A DNA stretch of 12,041 bases, taken from NCBI GenBank assembly GCA_035906575.1, contig JAMIEW010000013.1, positions 1 through 12,041 of the forward strand, given 5' to 3'. A model generated the notes under the pieces. The model had not been told where the DNA came from, did no database searches, and saw nothing but the letters and a program-made list of their open reading frames with translations. The position numbers were made by a program, and so were the translations under genes. Origin of the DNA: HK-STAS-PATE-2 sp035906575. Lineage in GTDB: Bacteria > Patescibacteriota > Patescibacteriia > 2-12-FULL-60-25. This document shows, in pieces, positions 5,696 to 11,815 of this stretch. The stretch's first letter is position 1, and each line of letters starts with the position of its first letter.

Positions 5696-6461
5696 GTTTT
5701 GTGTGTTTGAGATTTGCTACCAAGATAAAACTGATGATCACGAGTAAGAACCACGAGCTGATTTTATGCAATGAGACCATGTTCCAGGTCGTGAGTTGGT
5801 TGGGATACTTCCATGCACCGAGATAGGTTGAGATGTTTTCGGCGATCCAGATAAAGAAGGCGATAAGCAAAAAAGACAAAACAAGAGGCATGCGTCTCGT
5901 TTTATCGGTAACCGTGAACTCGACCCATGTTTTGCGATAAATAAGAAAGACCGCCAAAGCTAGCCACCAGCGAATATCGTAGACAAAATGATTCGCGAAA
6001 AAATTAAGGTAGATGGCGATGCCGATAATGGTTGAAGCAAGATAAGGGACGGGTCCTGCGAGATTTAATTTCATGATGCGCCACGATTGGCTGATATAGC
6101 TGCCAACGGCGGCATACATAAATCCGCTATAAAGCGGGACGGTACCAATTTTGAAAAAACTCTCTTCAGGATATGACCATGACCCGACCGATGGATGGGT
6201 TTTGAAGATCTCGAGACAAAGTCCAAGCACATGAAAAAGCGCGATGGTTTTGATTTCGTCTTTTGTTTCGATCTTGGTCCAATAAAGAACGAGTTGAATC
6301 GCGACCGAAGCGATAAATAAGAAGTCATACCGAGAAACCGGCCCAAGGGGGAGGTAATTTGAAAGAAAAAGCAAGACAAAGAATGATCCGGCAAAAATAC
6401 AGGCGCGGACCTGTTTGAGACCGAAGATCCAGAGCTCGTGAAGGGCTGCCTTGAAAGTCAT
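5682..6461 (-). CDS. DUF817 integral membrane protein (YoaT-like)
   Basis: A 259-residue protein with about eight hydrophobic segments. The pattern is that of DUF817: an N-terminal LHELWIFGLKQVRACIF (8-24), then YDFLFIASVAIQ, TKDEIKTIALFHVLGLCLEIFK, the conserved GSWSYPEE and PLYSGFMYAAVGSYI, NHFVYDIRWW, FIWIAENISTYLGAWKYP, and a final WNMVSLHKISSWFLLVIISF. The many conserved charged and aromatic residues in the helices suggest an enzyme or transporter, but to my knowledge the family has no established function. The start is set at the ATG at 6461 rather than the in-frame upstream ATG at 6482. It matches the family N-terminus, and a TATACT box ends 6 nt before it. It diverges from the CrtI-like gene and converges on the VOC gene. 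Confidence 0.9.
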   Translation of the reverse strand: MTFKAALHELWIFGLKQVRACIFAGSFFVLLFLSNYLPLGPVSRYDFLFIASVAIQLVLYWTKIETKDEIKTIALFHVLGLCLEIFKTHPSVGSWSYPEESFFKIGTVPLYSGFMYAAVGSYISQSWRIMKLNLAGPVPYLASTIIGIAIYLNFFANHFVYDIRWWLALAVFLIYRKTWVEFTVTDKTRRMPLVLSFLLIAFFIWIAENISTYLGAWKYPNQLTTWNMVSLHKISSWFLLVIISFILVANLKHTKQNRS

Positions 6462-6467
6462 ATGCCC

Positions 6468-6473
6468 AGTATA
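6468..6473 (-). promoter_or_regulatory. -10 box TATACT of DUF817 gene, predicted leaderless
   Basis: On the minus strand TATACT (6473 to 6468, one mismatch to consensus) is followed by six bases and then the ATG at 6461, placing +1 on the start codon. No clear -35 is present. Confidence 0.5.
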
Positions 6474-6510
6474 ACGTATCAACCCTGTGCGGGTGACGGA
6501 TCTTGACCTT

Positions 6511-6538
6511 TTGCCTGTTTTTGGCGGGTTACTATGCT
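6511..6538 (+). promoter_or_regulatory. Promoter of CrtI/RetSat-like gene
   Basis: TTGCCT (6511-6516), 16 bp, then TATGCT (6533-6538), 16 nt before the ATG at 6555. An overlapping extended -10, TGC-TACTAT (6535-6543), ends 11 nt before the ATG and is an alternative. Both give a leader of at most ~10 nt. The in-frame ATG at 6534 lies inside these boxes, which argues against it as the start. Confidence 0.45.
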
Positions 6539-6554
6539 ACTATCTGCACATTCT

Positions 6555-8204
6555 ATGGCTAAAAAACACAGCACTACGGCGCTTACCGCCGAACAAAAGG
6601 CGGCACAAGACGCGCGCTTTGCCCAAGGGTATGAGTATGACTACGTGATTATCGGCAGCGGTAACTCATCGCTCGTCGTGAGTTCACTTTTGGCGAATAA
6701 AGGTTATAAGGTGTGTATTTTAGAAGCGCATGATATCCCAGGTGGGTATGTGCAATCGTTCAAGATGGGCGATTTTTATTTCTGTGGCCAGGTGCACTAT
6801 ATTTGGGGCTGTGGTCCAGGTGGCAAGATTTATGAATTCTTGAAGCGTATTGGTCTTGAAAAAGACATTACGTTTGAATTGATGGATCCAAAAGGCTATG
6901 ACGTCATGTCGATGCCAGATGGCAAGCGCGTCGGTATCCCGTACGGCTTTGACAATCTCGTGAAGAACATCGAAGAAGCCTATCCAGGTCAGGGTGCGGC
7001 CGTGAAGAAATTCACCGATAAGATCATGGCGGTGCGCAAAGAATTCGCCTATTTGCCAGCTCGTACGTGGACGATCAAAGACTACGCAACAACCTGGTAC
7101 AAAGTACTGAATTTGATCAAATACCAAAACGCAACCGTGCAAGATTTGTTTAACGAGTGTGGCGTGGCTCGTGAGTCGCAAGATGTGTTGATGGCAGGCG
7201 CGGGTGACTTTATGGAGTGTGCTGAAAAGCTCTCCTTCTTTGCTTTTGCTGGATTGTTTGGTGGCTACAATACGGGTTCGTATTATCCGACCAAGCATTT
7301 CAAATACTATGTCGATCGTTTGGTGCAATTCATCACCGACAAGCCGGGTTGCCATATCTATTATGAAACCCTGGTGACAAAGATCGTGACCAAAGACGGC
7401 AAAGTACAACACATTGAAACCAAAGACGGCAAAGTCTTTAAGGGGAAGAACTATATTTGTAATGCTGATCCTGCACTCGCTGCAAAACTTATTGAAGGCG
7501 AAGACTTGCCTGCCGAATACAAAAAGAAATTGGAGTACGAATATTCGCCATCGGGTTTAATTATCTATCTTGGTTTGAAAGATATCGATCTCACGAAGTT
7601 TGGATTTGGCAGCTTCAATATCTGGCACCAAGAGCAATGGGACATGAATAAGACCTGGAAGGACTTGCTCGGCGGCGATTTTTCAAAGCCATGGGTCTTT
7701 TTGTCGACGCCTACCTTGCATACCGATGCGCCGGGCACCACGCCAGAAGGCGGGAGTATTCTTGAAATCGAAACCCTCGTTGATTATCAAGAGATGAAAG
7801 ACTTGATGGACAAATCGTATGTTGACTATTTGAAGCGTAAAAACGAAATCGCCGAAAAGCTTCTCGATATCGTTGAAGAAAAGTTTATCCCGAATTTGCG
7901 CAAGCATATCGCCGTCAAAGTTGTTGGTACCACCACGACCAATGAAGACTTTGTCATGGCGCCACGCGGTAATGCCTATGGTGCCGCACTCTATCCGAAA
8001 TACCTCAAAAAGCGCCTCTTTGGTACGACGCCATTCAGTAACTTCTTCTGGTGCAATGCCACGAGTGGTTGGGGCGGCGTTTATGGCACGACTAATACGG
8101 GTATGAAGCTCTATAGTCAGCTCACGGGGGATGAGTTCTACAACGACGTTACCGATGAGCAGCTTATCGCTGAGTTGCCGAAGAACTATCCAAATCAGTT
8201 TTAA
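6555..8204 (+). CDS. FAD-dependent oxidoreductase, CrtI/retinol-saturase (all-trans-retinol 13,14-reductase) type
   Basis: A 549-residue flavoprotein. YDYVIIGSGNSSLVVSSLL (28-46) is a Rossmann dinucleotide fold whose GxGxx(S/G) loop reads GSGNSS. CILEAHDIPGGYVQSF (54-69) holds the ribose-binding acidic residue (E57) and the PGGY motif seen in CrtI, carotene isomerase and retinol saturase. HYIWGCGPGGKIYEFL, NATVQDLF and NADPALAAKLI (mid-protein), and APRGNAYGAALYP (~469-481) with WCNATSGWGG near the C-terminus, match the RetSat/CRTISO layout. The family oxidises, isomerises or saturates polyene chains with FAD. No crtB, crtE or crtY gene is present here, so a carotenoid substrate is not shown. 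The gene stands alone and overlaps the next convergent gene by 41 bp. A hydrophobic substrate and membrane association are inferred from the family. Confidence 0.85.
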   Translation: MAKKHSTTALTAEQKAAQDARFAQGYEYDYVIIGSGNSSLVVSSLLANKGYKVCILEAHDIPGGYVQSFKMGDFYFCGQVHYIWGCGPGGKIYEFLKRIGLEKDITFELMDPKGYDVMSMPDGKRVGIPYGFDNLVKNIEEAYPGQGAAVKKFTDKIMAVRKEFAYLPARTWTIKDYATTWYKVLNLIKYQNATVQDLFNECGVARESQDVLMAGAGDFMECAEKLSFFAFAGLFGGYNTGSYYPTKHFKYYVDRLVQFITDKPGCHIYYETLVTKIVTKDGKVQHIETKDGKVFKGKNYICNADPALAAKLIEGEDLPAEYKKKLEYEYSPSGLIIYLGLKDIDLTKFGFGSFNIWHQEQWDMNKTWKDLLGGDFSKPWVFLSTPTLHTDAPGTTPEGGSILEIETLVDYQEMKDLMDKSYVDYLKRKNEIAEKLLDIVEEKFIPNLRKHIAVKVVGTTTTNEDFVMAPRGNAYGAALYPKYLKKRLFGTTPFSNFFWCNATSGWGGVYGTTNTGMKLYSQLTGDEFYNDVTDEQLIAELPKNYPNQF

Positions 8205-9453
8205 TTCGCGCGGCTAAACGTTGGCCGTAGCGCAGAACGCCCTCCGTCCAGAGGGCGTTCATATAATCTCCGCAAAGATAGAGATGGTTCTTGCCCTGGT
8301 GATTCTTGAGATAATCGCGCACGAGTTTTTGATGGCCGGTAGCGAATTTTGGCATGGCATAGTCCCAGCGCTGAAGATCGTGCAGCTCAAGCTGTGATGC
8401 AGACGTGAGCCAATCGGTTACGCGAACAAGTTCATCGCGTACAGCACGTGAAACTTCTTCATCAGATTTTTTCATGAGTTCAAGCGCAGCCGCTTCATGA
8501 AGCCAAATCGAAACGAGAGACGTGTCACCGATAGTGCAGTCATCGCCCTTCATCGCTTGATTTGAAATACTCGCGACGATCTCGCTTTCAACAAAAGGTA
8601 CCCAGGTTACACCACGTTTTGGGGCGAGATCTTTTTGGATTTTAAAGGTGATGCTGATGGTGGCGGCGAATTTGCTTTGTTCGAGAACGTGCTTTGTTTC
8701 TGGGGTTGGATCCGTGATGAGCTTGAGGGCAATAGGTGCTGGCGCGGTCATGATTACCGCATCAAAGGTCTCGGATTCGCCTGATTCAAGTGTCACGGTA
8801 TTGCCCGTCACCGAGCGCACCGTCGTCGATGTTTTGACATTGAGACGGTTCGCGAGTTGTTGTGGTAAGGCGATCATGCCGCCTTTGGTTCGGTGCAGAT
8901 TCCACAACGGGCCATCGCGTTTGATCGAGTTCATAATGGCAAGAAAGGGCGCGATACTGATTTCGTCAGAGCGATGAAATTGGTAGGCACTGGTGAATCC
9001 ATCAACATAGTAGATCGATGCTTCTTTACCGAGCTTGCGCTGGGCATAGTGCTTGGCATTCTCGTTGTCGTGGTCAGCAATCAAATTAAAATCAAAAAGT
9101 TCATCGATCGTTTTCATCGTGAGCGCATGCCAGGTCATACGCAGCTTACTGAAAAAATTTACGCCTTGTGCTAACGGGATGGTTTGGTGTTTTTTGATGA
9201 GTCCGTATTTATCAAATTGCATGCGGTGCCATTCGATCCCGAATTCTTTGCAGTACTCTTTCATGTGCAAATAGAGATTGCAAAGATGGTCAGCGCCGAT
9301 ATCAAAATGAAAGCCATCTTTAACGCGGGTCGACATGCGTCCACCGACGAGAGCTTCTTTTTCATAGACGGTGACGTCAAAGCCGAGTTTTTTGAGCTCA
9401 TAGCCGGCGGTGAGGCCTGAGATACCAGCGCCGATAATCGCAATGCGTTTCAT
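8164..9453 (-). CDS. FAD-dependent amine oxidase/protoporphyrinogen-oxidase-like protein
   Basis: A 429-residue flavoprotein. RIAIIGAGISGLTAGYEL (3-20) is the FAD Rossmann fold (GAGISG). VTVYEKEALVGGRMST (27-42) carries E31 and the GGRM motif of the amine-oxidase/PPOX/CrtI superfamily, and FDIGADH (50-56) follows. TKGGMIALPQQLANRL is the mid-domain segment typical of PPOX-like enzymes. HLYLCGDYMNALWTEGVLRYGQRLA near the C-terminus is the second FAD-contact region. The substrate is not assignable: neither heme nor carotenoid genes adjoin it. The frame extends to an upstream ATG at 9510, but that would run across the divergent merR promoter. The ATG at 9453 sits just before the Rossmann strand and 10 nt after an extended -10. 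Its last 41 bp are antisense to the end of the CrtI-like gene. Confidence 0.85.
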   Translation of the reverse strand: MKRIAIIGAGISGLTAGYELKKLGFDVTVYEKEALVGGRMSTRVKDGFHFDIGADHLCNLYLHMKEYCKEFGIEWHRMQFDKYGLIKKHQTIPLAQGVNFFSKLRMTWHALTMKTIDELFDFNLIADHDNENAKHYAQRKLGKEASIYYVDGFTSAYQFHRSDEISIAPFLAIMNSIKRDGPLWNLHRTKGGMIALPQQLANRLNVKTSTTVRSVTGNTVTLESGESETFDAVIMTAPAPIALKLITDPTPETKHVLEQSKFAATISITFKIQKDLAPKRGVTWVPFVESEIVASISNQAMKGDDCTIGDTSLVSIWLHEAAALELMKKSDEEVSRAVRDELVRVTDWLTSASQLELHDLQRWDYAMPKFATGHQKLVRDYLKNHQGKNHLYLCGDYMNALWTEGVLRYGQRLAARIKTDLDSSSATQR

Positions 9454-9463
9454 ATTGTCGGTC

Positions 9464-9472
9464 ACTGTAGCA
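9464..9472 (-). promoter_or_regulatory. Extended -10 TGCTACAGT of the amine-oxidase-like gene
   Basis: On the minus strand TGC-TACAGT (hexamer 9469 to 9464) is followed by 10 nt and the ATG at 9453, giving a leader of ~4 nt at most. The sequence 17 bp upstream (TCGATG) is a poor -35. No Shine-Dalgarno sequence is present. Confidence 0.4.
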
Positions 9473-9503
9473 AATGACCTATCTTCCATCGAGAGCAAAG
9501 GTC

Positions 9504-9534
9504 TTGACATTGACGTTACGTCAACCTTTATGCT
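9504..9534 (+). promoter_or_regulatory. MerR-type promoter of the TipA-like regulator (19-bp spacer)
   Basis: A perfect TTGACA (9504-9509), a 19-bp spacer, then TATGCT (9529-9534). An over-long 19-bp spacer is the hallmark of promoters activated by MerR-family proteins, which untwist DNA to realign the boxes. This indicates autoactivation. The predicted start at about 9541 is only ~5 nt before the ATG at 9546. Confidence 0.8.
9510..9524. promoter_or_regulatory. MerR operator TTGACGTTACGTCAA
   Basis: A perfect 15-bp palindrome (TTGACGT-T-ACGTCAA) filling most of the 19-bp spacer between the -35 and -10 boxes. This is the position MerR-family dimers occupy on their target promoters. It adjoins the start of the regulator gene itself. 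Confidence 0.75.
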
Positions 9535-9545
9535 ACCGAATGTGT

Positions 9546-10310
9546 ATGACGTATACCGTACACCAATTGGCCGAAAAGGCCGGTATTACCCCAAGAGCCC
9601 TGCGGCACTATGACCGCATTGGGCTCTTGAAGCCGGCCGAGCTCGCCAAGAACGGTTATCGCCAGTATGGCGACCGAGAACTGATCCGCCTGCAGCAGAT
9701 CTTGTTCTTTCGCGAACTCGATTTTCCGCTCGAAGAGATTCAGACGATGATTGATCATCCTCGTTTTGATCTCGCTGACGCCTTTCGTTATCAGCGTGGA
9801 TTGCTAGAACTCAAGCGCAAACGATTAGGTACCATTATCAAGTCTATCGACACCACACTCAAATCTATGCAAGACAATAACATCACCGACCAAGAACGCG
9901 ATCTCTACGGCTCACTTTCTAACAGTGAAATCCAACAGTATAAAAATGAAGCCAAACAGCGCTGGGGAGGTACCGACGCGTACAAGCAATCGCAAGAGCG
10001 CGTTTCTAAGCTCACCAAAACTGAGATGGCTGAAATGAAAGAAGCGGGCGAAGCCCTTTGTCGCGACTTGGCTAACGCTGTTGAGCGCGGCATCATGCCA
10101 GAAAGCGATGAATTTCAAGCCCTCGTCCAAAAGCATTTTGAAGGAATTAATTTCTTCTACGATTGTTCAATGGAGATTTATCGCGGACTCGCCGACATGT
10201 ATGTGCAAGACGATCGTTTTGCCGCCTACTATCGCAAGTACCACGCGGATCTTCCGGAGAAGCTCGTGCAGGGGATGCGTTATTACGCTGATAAAAAGGA
10301 AGGTAAATAA
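9546..10310 (+). CDS. MerR-family regulator, TipA-like (MerR HTH + TipAS antibiotic-binding domain)
   Basis: A 254-residue protein, nearly the length of Streptomyces TipAL. TYTVHQLAEKAGITPRALRHYDRIGLLKP (2-30) and NGYRQYGDRELIRLQQILFFRELDFPLEEIQ (36-66) are the MerR winged helix. Residues 75-112 form the coiled-coil dimer helix. LSNSEIQQYKNEAKQRWGGTDAYKQSQ (124-150) through FFYDCSMEIYRGLADMYVQDDRFAAYYRKYH (203-233) is a TipAS domain. C207 lies in the FYDC motif, which I recall as the cysteine of TipA that binds thiopeptides covalently. A role as a drug-sensing activator is inferred. The frame is open upstream, and an ATG at 9540 is also possible. The ATG at 9546 starts the family N-terminus and lies just after the -10. 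The visible target is its own promoter; the divergent amine-oxidase-like gene is a possible second target. Confidence 0.92.
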   Translation: MTYTVHQLAEKAGITPRALRHYDRIGLLKPAELAKNGYRQYGDRELIRLQQILFFRELDFPLEEIQTMIDHPRFDLADAFRYQRGLLELKRKRLGTIIKSIDTTLKSMQDNNITDQERDLYGSLSNSEIQQYKNEAKQRWGGTDAYKQSQERVSKLTKTEMAEMKEAGEALCRDLANAVERGIMPESDEFQALVQKHFEGINFFYDCSMEIYRGLADMYVQDDRFAAYYRKYHADLPEKLVQGMRYYADKKEGK

Positions 10311-10342
10311 AAAAATCTCCGACGAAACGTCGGAGATTTTTT
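10310..10342. terminator. Bidirectional terminator between merR and engB
   Basis: A perfect 15-bp stem: AAAAAATCTCCGACG (10310-10324), loop AAA, CGTCGGAGATTTTTT (10328-10342). It has six A and six T at its ends. It begins within the merR TAA (10308-10310) and ends within the engB TAA (10343-10341), so both stop codons touch the hairpin. Confidence 0.95.
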
Positions 10343-10913
10343 AATGATCGCGTAAGAGATATTTATCAATTGTATCAAGCACGTCACCCTTGCCCATGGT
10401 TTTGGTACTTGAGTGCATGATGACAGGCAAGCCGTCATAGCCTGTTTCAAGTTGGCGCTTGAGGGCGATCTTTTCAGAATTGGTGAGCTTGTCGACTTTG
10501 TTGGCGATAATCGCAAACGGCAAACGCTGCTGTTGAAGAAACGTTAACATTTGTTGATCGAGCTCGGTTGGTCCGAGACGCGCGTCGATAATCACAAAGA
10601 CGAGTTTGAGATTTTTACTGCCTTCGAGATAGCCACCGATCATATCATCAAAGATATAGCCGGTTGCTTTGCGGCCTTTGGCATACCCGTAGCCTGGGAG
10701 GTCCACCAAAAAGTAGCGTTTGTCGACATCAAAAATATTAATGGTACGTGTGCGGCCAGGTTCTGAACTCGAGTGCGCGAGTTGTTTTTGACCGGCAAGG
10801 TGGTTGATTAAAGACGATTTGCCCACGTTAGAACGCCCAATAAAGGCAATCTGAGGGTGATTGCCCTTGGGGAGGTGTTCGAGCGTGGTACCGCTTTTAA
10901 CGAAGGTGATCAT
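10341..10913 (-). CDS. engB: Ribosome biogenesis GTPase EngB/YihA/YsxC
   Basis: A 190-residue GTPase of normal length for EngB, which acts late in large-subunit (50S) assembly and is usually essential. All G motifs are visible: G1 GRSNVGKSS (26-34), the GRTRTINIF switch I with the G2 Thr (53-61), G3 DLPGYGYA (71-78, the EngB-specific form), G4 NKVDK (138-142), and G5 near SSTK (168-171). The ATG at 10913 has a TGCTAGCCT extended -10 ending 6 nt upstream and no Shine-Dalgarno sequence, so leaderless expression is predicted. A terminator separates it from the upstream STAS-like gene, so it is likely monocistronic. It is the only clear housekeeping gene in the window and could place the organism phylogenetically. 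Confidence 0.97.
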   Translation of the reverse strand: MITFVKSGTTLEHLPKGNHPQIAFIGRSNVGKSSLINHLAGQKQLAHSSSEPGRTRTINIFDVDKRYFLVDLPGYGYAKGRKATGYIFDDMIGGYLEGSKNLKLVFVIIDARLGPTELDQQMLTFLQQQRLPFAIIANKVDKLTNSEKIALKRQLETGYDGLPVIMHSSTKTMGKGDVLDTIDKYLLRDH

Positions 10914-10919
10914 GTCGGG

Positions 10920-10928
10920 AGGCTAGCA
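10920..10928 (-). promoter_or_regulatory. Extended -10 TGCTAGCCT of engB, predicted leaderless
   Basis: On the minus strand TGC-TAGCCT (hexamer 10925 to 10920) is followed by six bases and the ATG at 10913. The region 17 bp upstream is a T-rich tract without a good -35. That tract is also the U-run of the preceding terminator. Confidence 0.45.
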
Positions 10929-10936
10929 TTTATTGG

Positions 10937-10966
10937 TAAAAAAAGAAACCACCCGAGCTCGGGTGG
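10937..10966 (-). terminator. Rho-independent terminator of the STAS-like gene
   Basis: A self-complementary stem CCACCCGAG/CTCGGGTGG (10949-10966) is followed on the minus strand by TTTCTTTTTTT (10948 to 10938). It lies 17 bp past the stop codon of the gene at 10983-11432 and upstream of engB, which isolates the two genes. Confidence 0.85.
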
Positions 10967-10982
10967 GTTGAGGTGGCTGGCT

Positions 10983-11432
10983 TCAGCGGGTTGTCGTTCG
11001 GGTCCTCATGGGCAGTTGTCGCAATAACAGAATATCTTCAGGAAGATGAAGATCATGTCTGGCTTTTGCGACCAGTTCGCTCATGGTGTCAAAGGTATGG
11101 ATTTTCTTTTTGACAAAGAATCCCCAGGCTTGCGTGACCATTCGTACTGAGGTCATCGGGGTGGCGAGGTAGACGGATCCGATATTCTCGGTAATGGCAC
11201 TAAAGACCGTTTGCCACACCGAGGTCCCTTTTGAGTTGAAGCCTTGAGTTTCACAGAGATCGGCGATACCCGTCCAGGGACCAGGCGTTTTGACCGCCTG
11301 TGCGCATTCATAGGCGATCTTTTCATTCGTCGAAAGATCCATTGTTCCTGAGATCTTGACGTAGATAACTTTTTGCTTGTGATAGATCTTCACAAACGAA
11401 CGACTCATGCTGCTCTCAGCGGTTGAATTCAC
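10983..11432 (-). CDS. STAS/SpoIIAA-like single-domain protein (tentative)
   Basis: A 149-residue soluble protein with no signal or membrane segment. The order of elements resembles a STAS or SpoIIAA-like domain: KVIYVKISGTMDLSTNEKIAYECAQAV (21-47), a TGIADLCETQGFN strand-turn (54-66), a helix, GSVYLATPMTSVRMVTQAWGF (85-105), and IHTFDTMSELVAKARHDL (111-128). STAS proteins bind partners or lipids and can be switched by Ser phosphorylation. The DSSG-type phospho-site is not clear here (the place reads FNSKGTS), and no partner kinase or sigma factor is nearby. The GTG at 11432 is chosen over the ATG at 11408 because AGGGGG (11444-11439) sits 6 nt before it. This is the only good Shine-Dalgarno sequence I found in the window. 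The C-terminal tail (135-149) is Arg/Thr-rich. Another fold is possible. Confidence 0.6.
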   Translation of the reverse strand: MNSTAESSMSRSFVKIYHKQKVIYVKISGTMDLSTNEKIAYECAQAVKTPGPWTGIADLCETQGFNSKGTSVWQTVFSAITENIGSVYLATPMTSVRMVTQAWGFFVKKKIHTFDTMSELVAKARHDLHLPEDILLLRQLPMRTRTTTR

Positions 11433-11438
11433 TGATTA

Positions 11439-11444
11439 CCCCCT
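11439..11444 (-). promoter_or_regulatory. Shine-Dalgarno AGGGGG deciding a GTG start
   Basis: On the minus strand AGGGGG is followed by six bases and GTG (11432-11430). It supports the GTG over the downstream ATG at 11408 and stands out because neighbouring genes lack such a site. Confidence 0.65.
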
Positions 11445-11456
11445 AGTAACGTAGAA

Positions 11457-11494
11457 ACCATCGAGATGGTATTTATTCTTCTGTGGACTGTCAA
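11457..11494 (-). promoter_or_regulatory. Promoter of STAS-like gene with overlapping palindrome
   Basis: On the minus strand there is a perfect TTGACA (11494 to 11489), 17 bp, then TACCAT (11471 to 11466), with a predicted start near 11459 and a leader of ~27 nt. A perfect inverted repeat ACCATC-GA-GATGGT (11457-11470) covers the -10 and start site. It is a candidate operator for an unknown repressor. Confidence 0.65.
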
Positions 11495-11501
11495 TGAAAT
11501 T

Positions 11502-11507
11502 TAGGAT
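11502..11507 (+). promoter_or_regulatory. Possible -10 box TAGGAT of rhodanese gene
   Basis: TAGGAT (four of six consensus bases) ends 11 nt before the ATG at 11519. No convincing -35 is present at 16-18 bp. If used, the leader is only ~4 nt, in keeping with several other genes here. Confidence 0.35.
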
Positions 11508-11518
11508 ATCGTCCAGAC

Positions 11519-11815
11519 ATGATTCAAACCATTTCGGTCGCCGAGCTTAAAGAGCTTCGCGCCAATACTATCGAGCACCTACTTATCGACGTTCGGGAAC
11601 AAGATGAGTATGACGCAGGTCATATCGACGGTTCTATTTTGATCCCGATGGGCGAGTTGAGGGCGAAGATTGACGACGTAGCAAAACAAAAAGATCAGCT
11701 CATCGTTTTGCATTGCGCTGCCGGACGTAGATCAGCCTTGTCGGCTGAAGAGCTTCAAGATATGGGTTATACCAATGTCAAAAGTCTCGAGGGCGGATTT
11801 CAAGCCTGGTATTAG
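11519..11815 (+). CDS. Single-domain rhodanese-like sulfurtransferase
   Basis: A 98-residue cytoplasmic protein consisting of one rhodanese domain (GlpE/PspE size). Signatures are LLIDVREQDEYDAGHIDGSILIPMGEL (21-47, the CH2A-type DVRE and GHI.GS motifs) and the active-site loop HCAAGRRS (65-72) with catalytic C66. It ends with DMGYTNVKSLEGGFQAW (81-97). Such proteins carry a persulfide on the Cys and pass sulfur to acceptors such as thiols, cyanide or sulfur-trafficking partners. No signal peptide is present. The ATG at 11519 begins exactly at the domain, with no Shine-Dalgarno sequence. No sulfur-metabolism gene is adjacent, so its acceptor is unknown. Its stop (TAG, 11813-11815) overlaps the stop of the convergent esterase gene by 4 bp, and no hairpin terminator is visible between them. 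Confidence 0.93.
   Translation: MIQTISVAELKELRANTIEHLLIDVREQDEYDAGHIDGSILIPMGELRAKIDDVAKQKDQLIVLHCAAGRRSALSAEELQDMGYTNVKSLEGGFQAWY

Noticed and set aside
6720..7412. 230-codon open frame on the minus strand
   Set aside because: Lies wholly antisense to the CrtI/RetSat-like gene, has no family motif, start signal or domain order, and reflects codon bias of the plus-strand gene.
8235..8260. 10-bp stem as a terminator for the CrtI-like gene
   Set aside because: No T-run follows on either strand, and the bases encode the conserved NALWTEGVL segment of the minus-strand enzyme; kept only as part of the overlap finding.
9454..9510. N-terminal extension of the amine-oxidase-like protein to the ATG at 9510
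   Set aside because: It would overlap the merR -35 region and add residues before the Rossmann strand that normally begins this family.
9474..9545. N-terminal extension of the MerR protein
   Set aside because: The extension spans the complete MerR-type promoter and operator; family members begin at the helix-turn-helix.
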